Part shown: piece by piece, positions 28,610 to 37,085 of the stretch
Layout of the letters: each line of letters begins with the position of its first letter
How positions within the stretch are numbered: position 1 is the first letter of the stretch
DNA from: Helicobacter sp.
GTDB lineage: Bacteria > Campylobacterota > Campylobacteria > Campylobacterales > Helicobacteraceae
DNA length: 64,000 nucleotides
Direction of reading: 5' to 3'
NCBI GenBank assembly: GCA_022766795.1
Contig: JALEPE010000097.1
Location: 27,581 to 91,580 of the forward strand
Notes under the pieces: model-generated
What the model saw: the letters and a program-made list of their open reading frames with translations, nothing else
Told to the model about the DNA's origin: nothing
Databases searched by the model: none
Made by a program: the position numbers and the translations under genes

Positions 28610-28627
28610 ATCATAATTCATTATGAT
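28610..28627. promoter_or_regulatory. Perfect palindrome upstream of the autotransporter (possible operator)
   Basis: ATCATAATTCATTATGAT: 8-base arms, 2-base centre, 81 bases before the start codon. An AT-rich, Fur-like look, but not a convincing match to the H. pylori Fur consensus I know. A CATAAT -10-like hexamer at 28644-28649 follows. Confidence 0.4.
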
Positions 28628-28707
28628 ATCAGTAATGTTTTTGCATAATTTAGTTTTCTTTTAAAAATATTCACTTTTTATGTAAAAAATATATAAGAAA
28701 GAGTTGA

Positions 28708-31700
28708 ATGATTGCAAAACATCGCTATGCTGGACTTAAACCTAAATTTATTTCTGTGGTTACGATTGTATCATTAGGGTTCGTTAGCGGTACAATGGCG
28801 CAAACAAGCGCATTACCACCCACACTGAAAGATAGCACACTTGCAGAATTACAAGATAAAATCCTTAATCAGATCAATGGCTCAAAAAATACAACTTCTA
28901 ATAATACAAATATAGACAATCCACCCAATATCTTAAATGCTTTAAGCCCCCTTAGCACGACACCACAAACAACAAATGCGTCTAAGGCTAGAATCATGGC
29001 AAGAGCTGCTGGGGGAGATTGGAGTAATACCACAAAGCTTACCTACGATACAACAAAAGGTGAAATCTCTGGCACTTATTCAGGTGGTGGCGCATTAGCC
29101 TCCGATGGAAGCAATAAAGATTTAACCATTACACAAGGCACATCGGCAACAAAAACGGGCGGATCGCAATCTATTATAGAGGTTAAGAAAGATAGTAACA
29201 ATAAAACATCTAGCATACAAAATTTTACCAATCACGGGACATTAGCAACAACTTCACAGGTTGCAATGTGGGTGCAACAGGGTTCATCAATTACAAACTT
29301 TACCAATAGCGACACGGGCGAGATTAAAGCAAATGCTGCAATGGGAGTGCTTGCCGATGGAAGTATTGAAAACTTTAAAAATTCTGGGACAATCGCTTCC
29401 CAAAGCAATTATGCAATTATTTCGGGATTTAAAGGAACAATTGTAAATTTTGACAACACGGGGACAATCACGGCTAATGCCAATACAATCTCTGGAGTCT
29501 TTGAAAACTTTAAAAATTCTGGAACAATCACCGCTCAAACAGGAAACGCAGTTAATCTCGATACAGGCAAAACCATAACAACCTTTAACAATACAGGAAC
29601 CATTACGACAAATACAGGAACGGCAATCAATGCAAAGGGGACAATCAAGAATTTTGTAGCGGATACGGATAGCTATATTTATGGCACGAAAAATGTCCTA
29701 CATATTGAAGAAGGTATAGAGAATCTAACGCTTAAAGGCACGCTCAAAGTGGGAAGCGGTGGTGGAAGTGCTGTATATCTTAAATCAGGTGCCAAAGCAA
29801 TGGATAAACTCCATATTGACGGGGGCAAGATTGTGGGAGTGGATTCTGCTAATACCGGATTATTGTTGCTTGAAAGTCCTGTGGATACAATACTTATTGA
29901 TAATAACGCTGTGATTGGGAAACTCAAAGAAGCAAGTAAAGATAAAACATCTGGAATCACCTTTAATGATATAGAAACAGGAAGTGGTCAAGGAATCCAC
30001 CTTAAAAATAGTGTAGGAAGCATTGCGATAAAGGGAAATGGAACTTATGTAGAAGGCATTAAAGTAGAATCATCACATGCCAAGATTAATTCTATAAACA
30101 TTGAAGACGGGGCAACCGCTAGAACAATTAGCACTTCCAATCAATCCACGATTGGAAACATTGCGTTAAATAATGGCTCTATAGATTCCATTACTAACGA
30201 TACAGGGAGTCAAATTAATGGAATCACACTAAATGGCGGCTCTATAGATTCCATTACTAACACGGGGGCTTCTACAATCGGAGATATTGCAATCCATAGT
30301 GGTTCTATAAAAACAATCACTAATTCAGGAAATTCTACCCTCAATGGAAACATTACTACGCATAATCATTCTACTCTTATGCGTGTGAATAACGCTAAGG
30401 GTTCTACCATTCAAGGAGGAATCATTCACGGAGGCAGTGGGACGCTTGAAGTCAATTCACAAGGGATTATTAAGGGGCAAGGCGGCACGCATTTAGGCAA
30501 TACAGGAAGTGGAAAAATGGTTGTCAAAAATGTCGTTGTTAGCACGGATAATACGCACCATATTAAAGGGAATAAAGAAGTTTATTTTGATTTGGTTACC
30601 ATAGATATTGACAACAAGGCTATTCCAGCCACAATTAATGATATTCTTAATGGGGATTATGATCTTTGTAAAATCTCCAGTATTAAAGATAGTATCGGTG
30701 ATGACTATGGGCAATGGCTACAATCTTGCCAATCAATAAGTGGTGGTTCTAAAGCAGATAATGTCTTTGATTTAGTCATAGATGAAAATGGAAATATTGC
30801 GAGCTCGTTAAATTTAGATAATTTAAATACCACAGGAAGTTCGATGAGCATTATTACAGGAAATCTTAGAATCACAAACTTTGCAAATAATGTAGCCACC
30901 ACTTCTTTAATGAACTTACAAAATACCTTTAACCACTCTACACACTTTTATAATGCGTACAATGAGAAATCAATTAGTCAAAATGCCCATTATGCTAATC
31001 TCGGCACAGATATAATGCGTCAAATTCCCTTAGATTATGCAGAAAACTTAGATTCCTTATATTTTAATCGCGCAATTTATGTCTTACCCTATTTTTCCAA
31101 TGAGGAAGTTAAGGTAGGCAATGGACATAAAATGAATGCACACGCAATAGGAATCATAGGGGGATATAGCCATATCACGCCTGAAAATAATCTTTATTCT
31201 GTGTATTTAGGGTTTGAAAGAGACGATGTAGATTCTAAAGATAATCACTTTCAAACCAATGTTGCTTCTAAGACTTTTTATGGTGGCTTTAAGATGTTGC
31301 AATATCTCACTAACTTATCTGAAAATATGGAATTATATGCGCATTATGATGCGTCTGCGGGCTTAAGGAACAATCACTTAACCTCTTATTCATATGCGAC
31401 AACCTCCGATGCAAGCCCTAAAAGTTATTTCTATAATGCGGGTGTAGATTTGGGTGTGAATTATTTGTATGGTAGAAATATCATTACGCATAAGATTGGT
31501 CTAGGTTATGAGGGAGGTGCTATTGCGGGCTATGACTTAAATCTTGCAAAAACTAAAATTGATGGGCAAGACTTTAATTTCTTGCACGCAAGAGCTAGTG
31601 TGCTATGGAGTAGAGCTTGGAATCCTAAATTCCATACATATCTTGAAGGTGGATTAAAATATGTGTTGAATCCGGAATTGAATTTAACAGGAAGCTATGT

Positions 31701-31884
31701 CGTAGGTAATCAAAGAATGGGTGCTTATCAAAATATGGATTTAAATCGCTGGAGCGAATTTATTAATGTTGGAATATATGTTTTGTTTAGCGATAGCTTT
31801 ATGTTTAATGCTATTTATACGGAGAATTTCTCGGACAATACAAAGGGGCATTCTGGGTATTTTAAATTCGGTTATTTATTCTAA
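28708..31884 (+). CDS. Type V autotransporter with repeat-rich passenger
   Basis: 1058 residues. Long signal region (about 1-31, cut after TMAQ). Passenger about 32-790 is rich in N, T, S and G, with repeated beta-helix-like units such as ENFKNSGTI (several copies near residues 210-320) and GSIDSITN (two near-identical copies near 490-515). The C-terminal about 260 residues form an autotransporter beta-barrel (IYVLPYFSNEEVKVG through a final aromatic, HSGYFKFGYLF). Secreted or surface protein; target unknown. Related in style to other Helicobacter autotransporters but I do not recognise a named one. Confidence 0.85.
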   Translation: MIAKHRYAGLKPKFISVVTIVSLGFVSGTMAQTSALPPTLKDSTLAELQDKILNQINGSKNTTSNNTNIDNPPNILNALSPLSTTPQTTNASKARIMARAAGGDWSNTTKLTYDTTKGEISGTYSGGGALASDGSNKDLTITQGTSATKTGGSQSIIEVKKDSNNKTSSIQNFTNHGTLATTSQVAMWVQQGSSITNFTNSDTGEIKANAAMGVLADGSIENFKNSGTIASQSNYAIISGFKGTIVNFDNTGTITANANTISGVFENFKNSGTITAQTGNAVNLDTGKTITTFNNTGTITTNTGTAINAKGTIKNFVADTDSYIYGTKNVLHIEEGIENLTLKGTLKVGSGGGSAVYLKSGAKAMDKLHIDGGKIVGVDSANTGLLLLESPVDTILIDNNAVIGKLKEASKDKTSGITFNDIETGSGQGIHLKNSVGSIAIKGNGTYVEGIKVESSHAKINSINIEDGATARTISTSNQSTIGNIALNNGSIDSITNDTGSQINGITLNGGSIDSITNTGASTIGDIAIHSGSIKTITNSGNSTLNGNITTHNHSTLMRVNNAKGSTIQGGIIHGGSGTLEVNSQGIIKGQGGTHLGNTGSGKMVVKNVVVSTDNTHHIKGNKEVYFDLVTIDIDNKAIPATINDILNGDYDLCKISSIKDSIGDDYGQWLQSCQSISGGSKADNVFDLVIDENGNIASSLNLDNLNTTGSSMSIITGNLRITNFANNVATTSLMNLQNTFNHSTHFYNAYNEKSISQNAHYANLGTDIMRQIPLDYAENLDSLYFNRAIYVLPYFSNEEVKVGNGHKMNAHAIGIIGGYSHITPENNLYSVYLGFERDDVDSKDNHFQTNVASKTFYGGFKMLQYLTNLSENMELYAHYDASAGLRNNHLTSYSYATTSDASPKSYFYNAGVDLGVNYLYGRNIITHKIGLGYEGGAIAGYDLNLAKTKIDGQDFNFLHARASVLWSRAWNPKFHTYLEGGLKYVLNPELNLTGSYVVGNQRMGAYQNMDLNRWSEFINVGIYVLFSDSFMFNAIYTENFSDNTKGHSGYFKFGYLF

Positions 31885-31933
31885 TTGTTTAAGAGTAAAT
31901 AATAAAGAAGTAAAAATAAAAAAATTATGGATT

Positions 31934-32248
31934 ATGATCGCTTTAGTCAGTTTGGGGGTTTGTGGATTTGCGATGGATAGTGCTAGTGTGAAAGATGGTG
32001 CTAGGCTTTATAAAAAATGTGCAGTTTGCCACGGAGAGAGGGCAGAGAAAACATATCTAGGTGTTGTGCCTCTTAAGGATATTCCTACGGATTTAAGAAT
32101 CCAATTTATGCGGGAATATAGTGAGGGGAAAAGAAATGTTTATGGAAAAGGTGCTTTAATGAAAATGAATTTAAGAGGATTAAAAGAAAAAGATTTTCAA
32201 AGTATAGAAAGCTATATTGAAAGTTTAGAATTAAAATTGCAAGAGTAG
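31934..32248 (+). CDS. Small periplasmic c-type cytochrome
   Basis: 104 residues from the ATG at 31934. A CAVCH haem motif lies near residue 28, with a likely axial Met in the ALMKMNLRGL segment. The visible signal is short (MIALVSLGVCGFA). In-frame codons upstream (KIKKLW) would make a better signal peptide but contain no ATG, GTG or TTG start in that stretch, so the true start is unclear. Starts 49 bases after the autotransporter. Similar in size to cytochrome c553. Confidence 0.72.
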   Translation: MIALVSLGVCGFAMDSASVKDGARLYKKCAVCHGERAEKTYLGVVPLKDIPTDLRIQFMREYSEGKRNVYGKGALMKMNLRGLKEKDFQSIESYIESLELKLQE

Positions 32249-32395
32249 ATAGGATAATGGCGTTACAAAATATGTAGCATTTCTTGGCAATCCGTAATTC
32301 AACATTGATTTTTGTGATTCCATTGTTTAAAATGTAAAGAGATTCTTGACAAATTTAAGGCAAAATGCGCTTTGAACTTTAAGAAAGGTAGTCAA

Positions 32396-32944
32396 ATGAG
32401 AACAACAGAAGAGCGTAAAAATTGGCTTAAGGGCTTAAAGAATGAAATTATGGAATTGCTGTATCAAGGGCAAAGCAACAGCGCAATCAAAAAGCAAATG
32501 CGCCAAAGATTTTACCATTATTCTAGTAAAGTTGAAGTTGCGGTTGGAATTCTAGCCTGCGGTATCATTCTAGCTTTAGTTGGGTTTGGAATCCATATTG
32601 GCTATGCGGTGTTAATGTGGGAAGCACATTTTTATGAGTTTAGCGTAAATTTCTCTCCTTATATTTCAATGTTGATTTTCGTGATTCTTTGCATTGTTTT
32701 AATCGGAATCTTTACGCTTTGGCTTGGGTATTTTGTGGATTTATTTAAATTCTATAAAAGTCTTGATGATACTTTAGATGAGCAATTTTATTTAAAACTA
32801 TTAAAAATGTTTTTGATTTTAGGTTTAATGGGTTTTATTGTTTTTATGGTAATGGTATTCTGTGTGGGCGTGCAAGTTTCAGAGTTTTATGGGATTCCAC
32901 TTGGGCGCGGTTTGTTTGAAACATTGATGGAGATTATAGATTAA
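32396..32944 (+). CDS. Membrane protein of unknown function, three predicted helices
   Basis: 182 residues from the ATG at 32396, preceded by AAGAAAGG; a TTG at 32372 is in frame but poorly placed. Basic N-terminus (residues 1-40), then hydrophobic segments near 46-72 (GILACGIILALVGFGIHIGY), 85-115 and 142-165. No family recognised. Its stop overlaps the next start by one base, suggesting a shared transcript with the CvfB-like gene. Confidence 0.65.
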   Translation: MRTTEERKNWLKGLKNEIMELLYQGQSNSAIKKQMRQRFYHYSSKVEVAVGILACGIILALVGFGIHIGYAVLMWEAHFYEFSVNFSPYISMLIFVILCIVLIGIFTLWLGYFVDLFKFYKSLDDTLDEQFYLKLLKMFLILGLMGFIVFMVMVFCVGVQVSEFYGIPLGRGLFETLMEIID

Positions 32945-33774
32945 TGGCATTTATGGATATTGGTTTGTGCAAACAGCTAGAGATTGTGCGTATAGCAAAG
33001 CCCGGCGCGTATTTATTGAGCGGTTTAGATGAGATTCTGCTTCCTAATGCGTATGTGCCAAAAGACGCGAAAGTGGGAGATAAAGTGGCGGTATTTTTAT
33101 ATACAGATTCAAACGATCGCCCCGTTGCCACAACATTAATACCGAAGGCGCAAAGAGGAGAAATTGCTCTTTTAAAAGTAGTGGATAAGAATAATCTTGG
33201 TTGCTTTTTGGATTTAGGAATCGCAAAAGATATTTTTATGCCTACGAAGTCGCCAGAACATTACAAGATTGGTTCTAAAGTCGCAGTATTTTTAACGCTT
33301 GATAGAGAAAGTCGCTTGATTGCTAAGGTTAATATTAAGCCTTATTTGGATAATACGCATTTAAAGGGATTAAAGATTGGAACAAAAGTAGAAATTATCC
33401 CTTTTAGAAGCACTCCACTAGGCTTTGAATGCGTAGTAAATGGTAAGGGGTTAGGCTTATTGTATAAAAATGAAATTTTTGGTGTATTTGCTTTATTTGA
33501 GACTTATGAAGCCTATATCAAACGCAATGATGGCAAATGCGATGTAAGCTTAAAACATCCTTTGCGTAAAACTGCGTTAGAAGCAGAATCGCAACTTTTA
33601 TTGAGAGTATTGGAGCAAAATGGCGGAATCTTAAAATTACACTATGATAGTTTGCCGCAAGATATTTATACACAATGTAATTTAAGCAAAAAAGCATTTA
33701 AGCGCGCTTTAAGCGCGTTAATAAAAGCCAACAAAGTCTCATTGAAACCCCAAGATTCCATTCTTTTAAATTAG
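32944..33774 (+). CDS. CvfB-like S1 RNA-binding protein
   Basis: 276 residues. Tandem S1-like beta domains: a first with EILLPNAYVPKDAKVGDKVA, a second with LGCFLDLGIAKDIFMPTKSP, and a third ending GLLYKNEIF, then a winged-helix-like C-terminus with LSKKAFKRALSALIKANKV. This matches the CvfB (YitL) family, linked to virulence regulation in Staphylococcus. Role in Helicobacter not known. Confidence 0.8.
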   Translation: MAFMDIGLCKQLEIVRIAKPGAYLLSGLDEILLPNAYVPKDAKVGDKVAVFLYTDSNDRPVATTLIPKAQRGEIALLKVVDKNNLGCFLDLGIAKDIFMPTKSPEHYKIGSKVAVFLTLDRESRLIAKVNIKPYLDNTHLKGLKIGTKVEIIPFRSTPLGFECVVNGKGLGLLYKNEIFGVFALFETYEAYIKRNDGKCDVSLKHPLRKTALEAESQLLLRVLEQNGGILKLHYDSLPQDIYTQCNLSKKAFKRALSALIKANKVSLKPQDSILLN

Positions 33775-33799
33775 CTTTCATTTACCAATCATTTACCTT

Positions 33800-33841
33800 T
33801 TGATTTAAGTCAAGGAATTTTTTACAAGCTTCAATTACAAT
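33800..33841 (+). promoter_or_regulatory. CRP/FNR-type site and -10 box upstream of nrfHA
   Basis: TTGATTTAAGTCAA at 33800-33813 differs at one base from the FNR consensus TTGAT-N4-ATCAA. A TACAAT hexamer lies at 33836-33841, leaving exactly 22 bases between, which is the class II activator geometry (site centred about -41.5). A second possible -10, TATAAAAT, lies at 33866-33873. Regulator identity is inference. Confidence 0.55.
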
Positions 33842-33912
33842 ACCCCCTTGAATTTAGAATCTCTTTATAAAATTTTGGTTTTAGATTCAAAAATACTCTA
33901 AGGAGCGTCAAT

Positions 33913-34422
33913 TTGGTAGGTAAAGAATCTAAAAAACCACTCTCATTTGTCGCTTTGTTGCTTGGGATTCTTTGTGTATTTGCTTGTGTGATAGGGCTAT
34001 ACACTTTCTACAATGCAAAGGGTATGTCATATTTCAGCAATGAAAGTGAAGCCTGTAATAATTGTCATATTATGAACGAAGTTTATAATGACTATATCAA
34101 AGGTTCACATTCAAGAAAGATTGCAGGAAAGCCTCTTGCAACCTGTAATGACTGCCATTTGCCACACGGATTTGTGGAAAAGTGGATTGCAAAAGCAGAA
34201 AGTGGCGTGGGACACGCGTATGCCTTTACTTTTAAGTTAGATGTGTTGCCGACAAATTTGAGTGCAACGCAAAAGTCTAAAGGTATGATTCAGGATAATT
34301 GTGTGCGTTGTCATAGTGAAATGGTGAGTAATGTCGTAAATCCTACGACTAATCCGCACGGAAATGGCTCTCTTAGCTGTGTTTCTTGCCATACAGGCGT
34401 AGGACATAGACGAGGTTTTTAA
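33913..34422 (+). CDS. nrfH: Cytochrome c nitrite reductase small subunit NrfH
   Basis: 169 residues with a TTG start after AGGAG. One N-terminal membrane helix (about 10-33) anchors it in the inner membrane. Four CxxCH haem sites: CNNCH, CNDCH, CVRCH and CVSCH. NapC/NirT-family quinol dehydrogenase that feeds electrons from menaquinol to NrfA. 18 bases upstream of nrfA. Confidence 0.95.
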   Translation: MVGKESKKPLSFVALLLGILCVFACVIGLYTFYNAKGMSYFSNESEACNNCHIMNEVYNDYIKGSHSRKIAGKPLATCNDCHLPHGFVEKWIAKAESGVGHAYAFTFKLDVLPTNLSATQKSKGMIQDNCVRCHSEMVSNVVNPTTNPHGNGSLSCVSCHTGVGHRRGF

Positions 34423-34440
34423 ATTATTTAGGAGGTTAAA

Positions 34441-36294
34441 ATGCAAAAAAAATCGCCTTTAATGCCGATTTTGGTAGTGATTGTTTTAATTGTGATTGCA
34501 GGAATGTTTTGGCTAAACTCTGACATCAGCAAGAAACAAGCAGAAAGTACAGGTGGGTTAAGCTCTAAGGGCTTTGTAGAAATGAGTGATGAGAATCCAA
34601 CTTTTGATCATTGGGGTAAAAATTTTCCCGATTATTTAGATATGTATTTAACGGTTGAAAAACAAGCTCCCATTTCAACAGAATTTGGTGGAAATTTAGC
34701 ATATTCCAAATTAATTCGTTATCCGCAGCTTACAATTCTATGGGCGGGGTATCCTTTTAGTATGGACGCAAATGAGGAGAGAGGGCATTTTTGGATTCAA
34801 GTGGATCAAATGGATACCGCAAGAAACAATAAAGATTTCTTGAATGCACACGGATTTCCAGGATTTGGCGGACAACCTACGGCTTGTATGAATTGCCATA
34901 GCGGTTGGAGTCCTTGGTTGCTTAAAAATGTTGGAATCGGAAACACTCCAGAGGAAAAATGGGTTTCTTTTAACTCTACAAAATATTGGACAATGATTAA
35001 AAATATCCCAGCAGTGAATGGAATAGAGCCAAACTCTGAAGCACATAGCGGACCGCACGGCGGTAAAAGAATGGGTGTAACTTGTGCGGATTGCCATAAT
35101 CCAACCGATATGCAGTTGCGTTTAACAAGACAAGCAGCTATCAATGCTCTTGCAAGTCGCGGGTATGAAAAAGATCCTATAACAGGTATCAAAGCAAGTC
35201 GCGATGAAATGCGCACACTCGTTTGTTCTCAATGCCATGTAGAATATTATTTCAAACCCACAGGCACAAAAGTGAAAGTAATGGGTGAATCCATTGCAAA
35301 TGATGCAAGTCAAAAATGGTGGAATGGCACACAAAAAACTTATGATGAGTTTGATTCTTGGAGAAATGGCAATGAGCCAACCGAAATTGAAGTGGCAGGA
35401 ATTGAGTTAGTATTCCCTTGGAGTGCTTGGAAGAAAAATGAGCCATTTAGAATTGAAATGTTTGATGAGCATTATGAAAAAGTGCGTGATATTTTTGCCC
35501 AAGATTGGCAACATAAAATCACAAAAGCTCCAATGCTAAAAATCCAACACCCAGAAACAGAACTCTTTAGCGGTGGTGTGCATGCAGCAAATGGTGTAAC
35601 TTGTGCAGATTGCCATATGCCTTATAAACGCAAAGGTGCAAAGAAAATGACAGAACACAACATCACTTCTCCGTTGCAAGATATTAATGCAGCGTGCAAA
35701 ACTTGCCACACACAAAGCGAGGAGTATTTAAAAGCACAGATTTTTGATATTCAAAAATCTATTGCGTTTGACTTAAGAAGTGCAGAGTATGCAACTGTGA
35801 GTTTGATTGAGGATATTAAAAACTTACGCGCAAAATTAGGCGAACTTCCAGAATATCAAACCGATGGAAAAGCAGATGACAAGAAAATTTCAGTTGCACT
35901 TAAAGAGCCATTAGAATTGCACCGCAAAGGACAAATGAGAGGAGACTTCGTAGGGGCAGAGAACTCCACAGGATTCCACAATCCAAGAGAAGCAAGCAGA
36001 ATGCTTCTTCAAGCAGTTGAAATGGCTAGAATGGGGCAAACTAAACTTGTTGAAATTGCAAATGCTAATGGAATCAAAGGCTTTACGACTTCTAATCTAG
36101 GCTTTGAGGATATTCAGAAATTTAATCCGGGCGAGATTCGCTACAAAGTGGATTTGAACGGACATAAAGCAGGAGACCGCTACTACGAACACGCAGAAAT
36201 CAATGGAGCTGCTCCAAAAGAGTTAATGGAATTGGATAAAAACAATAAACCTTATAACTATAAGGCGATTGATTCCAAAACTTCTTCTTATTAA
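34441..36294 (+). CDS. nrfA: Cytochrome c nitrite reductase catalytic subunit NrfA
   Basis: 617 residues, longer than the ~480-residue E. coli enzyme. Strong RBS AGGAGG. N-terminal uncleaved-type signal (IVVLIVIAGMFWL region). Five haem motifs: CMNCH (149-153), CADCH, CSQCH, CADCH and CKTCH. Reduces nitrite to ammonia in the periplasm. The first, active-site haem has CxxCH rather than the usual CxxCK. The last ~170 residues extend beyond the fifth haem, helical, and end in a charged tail. Confidence 0.95.
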   Translation: MQKKSPLMPILVVIVLIVIAGMFWLNSDISKKQAESTGGLSSKGFVEMSDENPTFDHWGKNFPDYLDMYLTVEKQAPISTEFGGNLAYSKLIRYPQLTILWAGYPFSMDANEERGHFWIQVDQMDTARNNKDFLNAHGFPGFGGQPTACMNCHSGWSPWLLKNVGIGNTPEEKWVSFNSTKYWTMIKNIPAVNGIEPNSEAHSGPHGGKRMGVTCADCHNPTDMQLRLTRQAAINALASRGYEKDPITGIKASRDEMRTLVCSQCHVEYYFKPTGTKVKVMGESIANDASQKWWNGTQKTYDEFDSWRNGNEPTEIEVAGIELVFPWSAWKKNEPFRIEMFDEHYEKVRDIFAQDWQHKITKAPMLKIQHPETELFSGGVHAANGVTCADCHMPYKRKGAKKMTEHNITSPLQDINAACKTCHTQSEEYLKAQIFDIQKSIAFDLRSAEYATVSLIEDIKNLRAKLGELPEYQTDGKADDKKISVALKEPLELHRKGQMRGDFVGAENSTGFHNPREASRMLLQAVEMARMGQTKLVEIANANGIKGFTTSNLGFEDIQKFNPGEIRYKVDLNGHKAGDRYYEHAEINGAAPKELMELDKNNKPYNYKAIDSKTSSY

Positions 36295-36301
36295 TGCAAG
36301 C

Positions 36302-36340
36302 CAAAGCGGAATCCTTGTGATTCCACTTGCGGCGTTTTTT
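36302..36340 (+). terminator. Possible terminator after nrfA
   Basis: GGAATC (36308-36313) pairs with GATTCC (36319-36324) around a 5-base loop, extended by CAA/TTG, and T6 follows at 36335-36340. The gap between stem and T run is wider than ideal. Confidence 0.35.
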
Positions 36341-36910
36341 AATCTTCTAACTGATAAATAATAGGAATCTGCAAACGCACATTGTTGGTATAAGTGGGGA
36401 AGCTTCGCGAAGCCTTTTGTATTGTGTGTAGGCTGTTTTCATCTAAGAGATTATGTCCTGAACTCTTTAGAATCTTTAAATCCCTTAACTCTCTTTGTTT
36501 TGTCCATAAAAAACCTACAACAACCTTGCTTTGTATGCGCATTTTACGTGCTTGTCTTGGATACTTTGTGTGGCTATCAATTGCGGATTTCACAGCTTTT
36601 AAGAAAGGGTGATTATCCTTGCCATAGGATAAAGTTTGTGTTGTTTGCCCTATGTTAGTGAAATTTGTATTTGTAGAATCTGTTATTTCTTATGTTTTTG
36701 TGGGAGTGGTTTTGGAATCTCTTTTTGTCTTTGTACGAGAGTGGAGATTATTGCGTTTTGGGCGTTTTGTGTGATAAATTGCTGCATACTAAGTGTAAAA
36801 TTCTCTTGATTTACGGGTTCTATTCTAAGATAAGAGGGCAGCACAAAAAACACTATGGCTAGAGGCAAAAAGCAAAGACTTGTAAGGTAAAAGGATAAAG
36901 TTTTGTGATG
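36339..36910 (-). pseudogene. tonB: tonB remnant, frameshifted
   Basis: Two minus-strand segments make one TonB. The 5' part (to 36683) has the membrane anchor LPLAIVFFVLPSYLRIEP and IPKPLPQKH. The 3' part ends at 36339 with the TonB_C domain (SKVVVGFLWTKQRELRDLKI, LLDENSLHTIQKA, LQIPIIYQLE). They are in different frames, shifted near 36683-36692, and the proline-rich linker is very short. No ATG, GTG or TTG precedes the anchor until a TTG inside it. Follows exbD remnants, so a broken exbB-exbD-tonB iron-uptake operon. Confidence 0.7.
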
Positions 36911-36921
36911 GAGTATTGGAT

Positions 36922-37085
36922 TTATTGTTGTTTCTCAGTGATGATTTGAAAATTCTCGTGATTTTTTACCTTTAAGAGATTAATGATTTGTATGAAGCTA
37001 TCAAATCGCGCATTTCTATCGCTTTTAAGCTCCACAATGGTTTGCTTATCTAAGGATTCCAACCTTGTAAAAACTCTTTTAAAAG
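36922..37085 (-). pseudogene. exbD: exbD remnant, C-terminal part
   Basis: About 50 residues matching the ExbD/TolR C-terminus: TIVELKSDRNARFDSFIQII then NLLKVKNHENFQIITEKQQ and a stop at 36922. The membrane helix and N-terminal half are absent, and the sequence upstream (above about 37085) reads as helicase on the other strand. Lies directly before the tonB remnant. Confidence 0.65.

Larger units (their letters stand above)
27967..28707. other. 740-base repeat-rich spacer upstream of the autotransporter
   Basis: No credible gene. Contents in order: a decayed repeat end (about 27995-28020), a full MITE-like unit (28092-28213), a hairpin module (28229-28265), a truncated unit (28302-28375), a G/C-arm inverted repeat (28404-28451), a further decayed fragment (about 28530-28560), then two perfect short palindromes (28574-28590 and 28610-28627) and an AT-rich promoter region. 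Nominal ORFs at 28024-28212 and 28065-28379 are made of repeat sequence. Confidence 0.7.

Noticed and set aside
32346..32351. TTGACA as a -35 box before the 182-residue membrane protein gene
   Set aside because: No -10 hexamer occurs at 16-18 bases; the nearest A/T-rich hexamer (CAAAAT) is only 9 bases away.
36394..36658. Two short plus-strand ORFs (72 and 78 codons)
   Set aside because: They lie opposite the recognisable TonB C-terminal domain on the minus strand.
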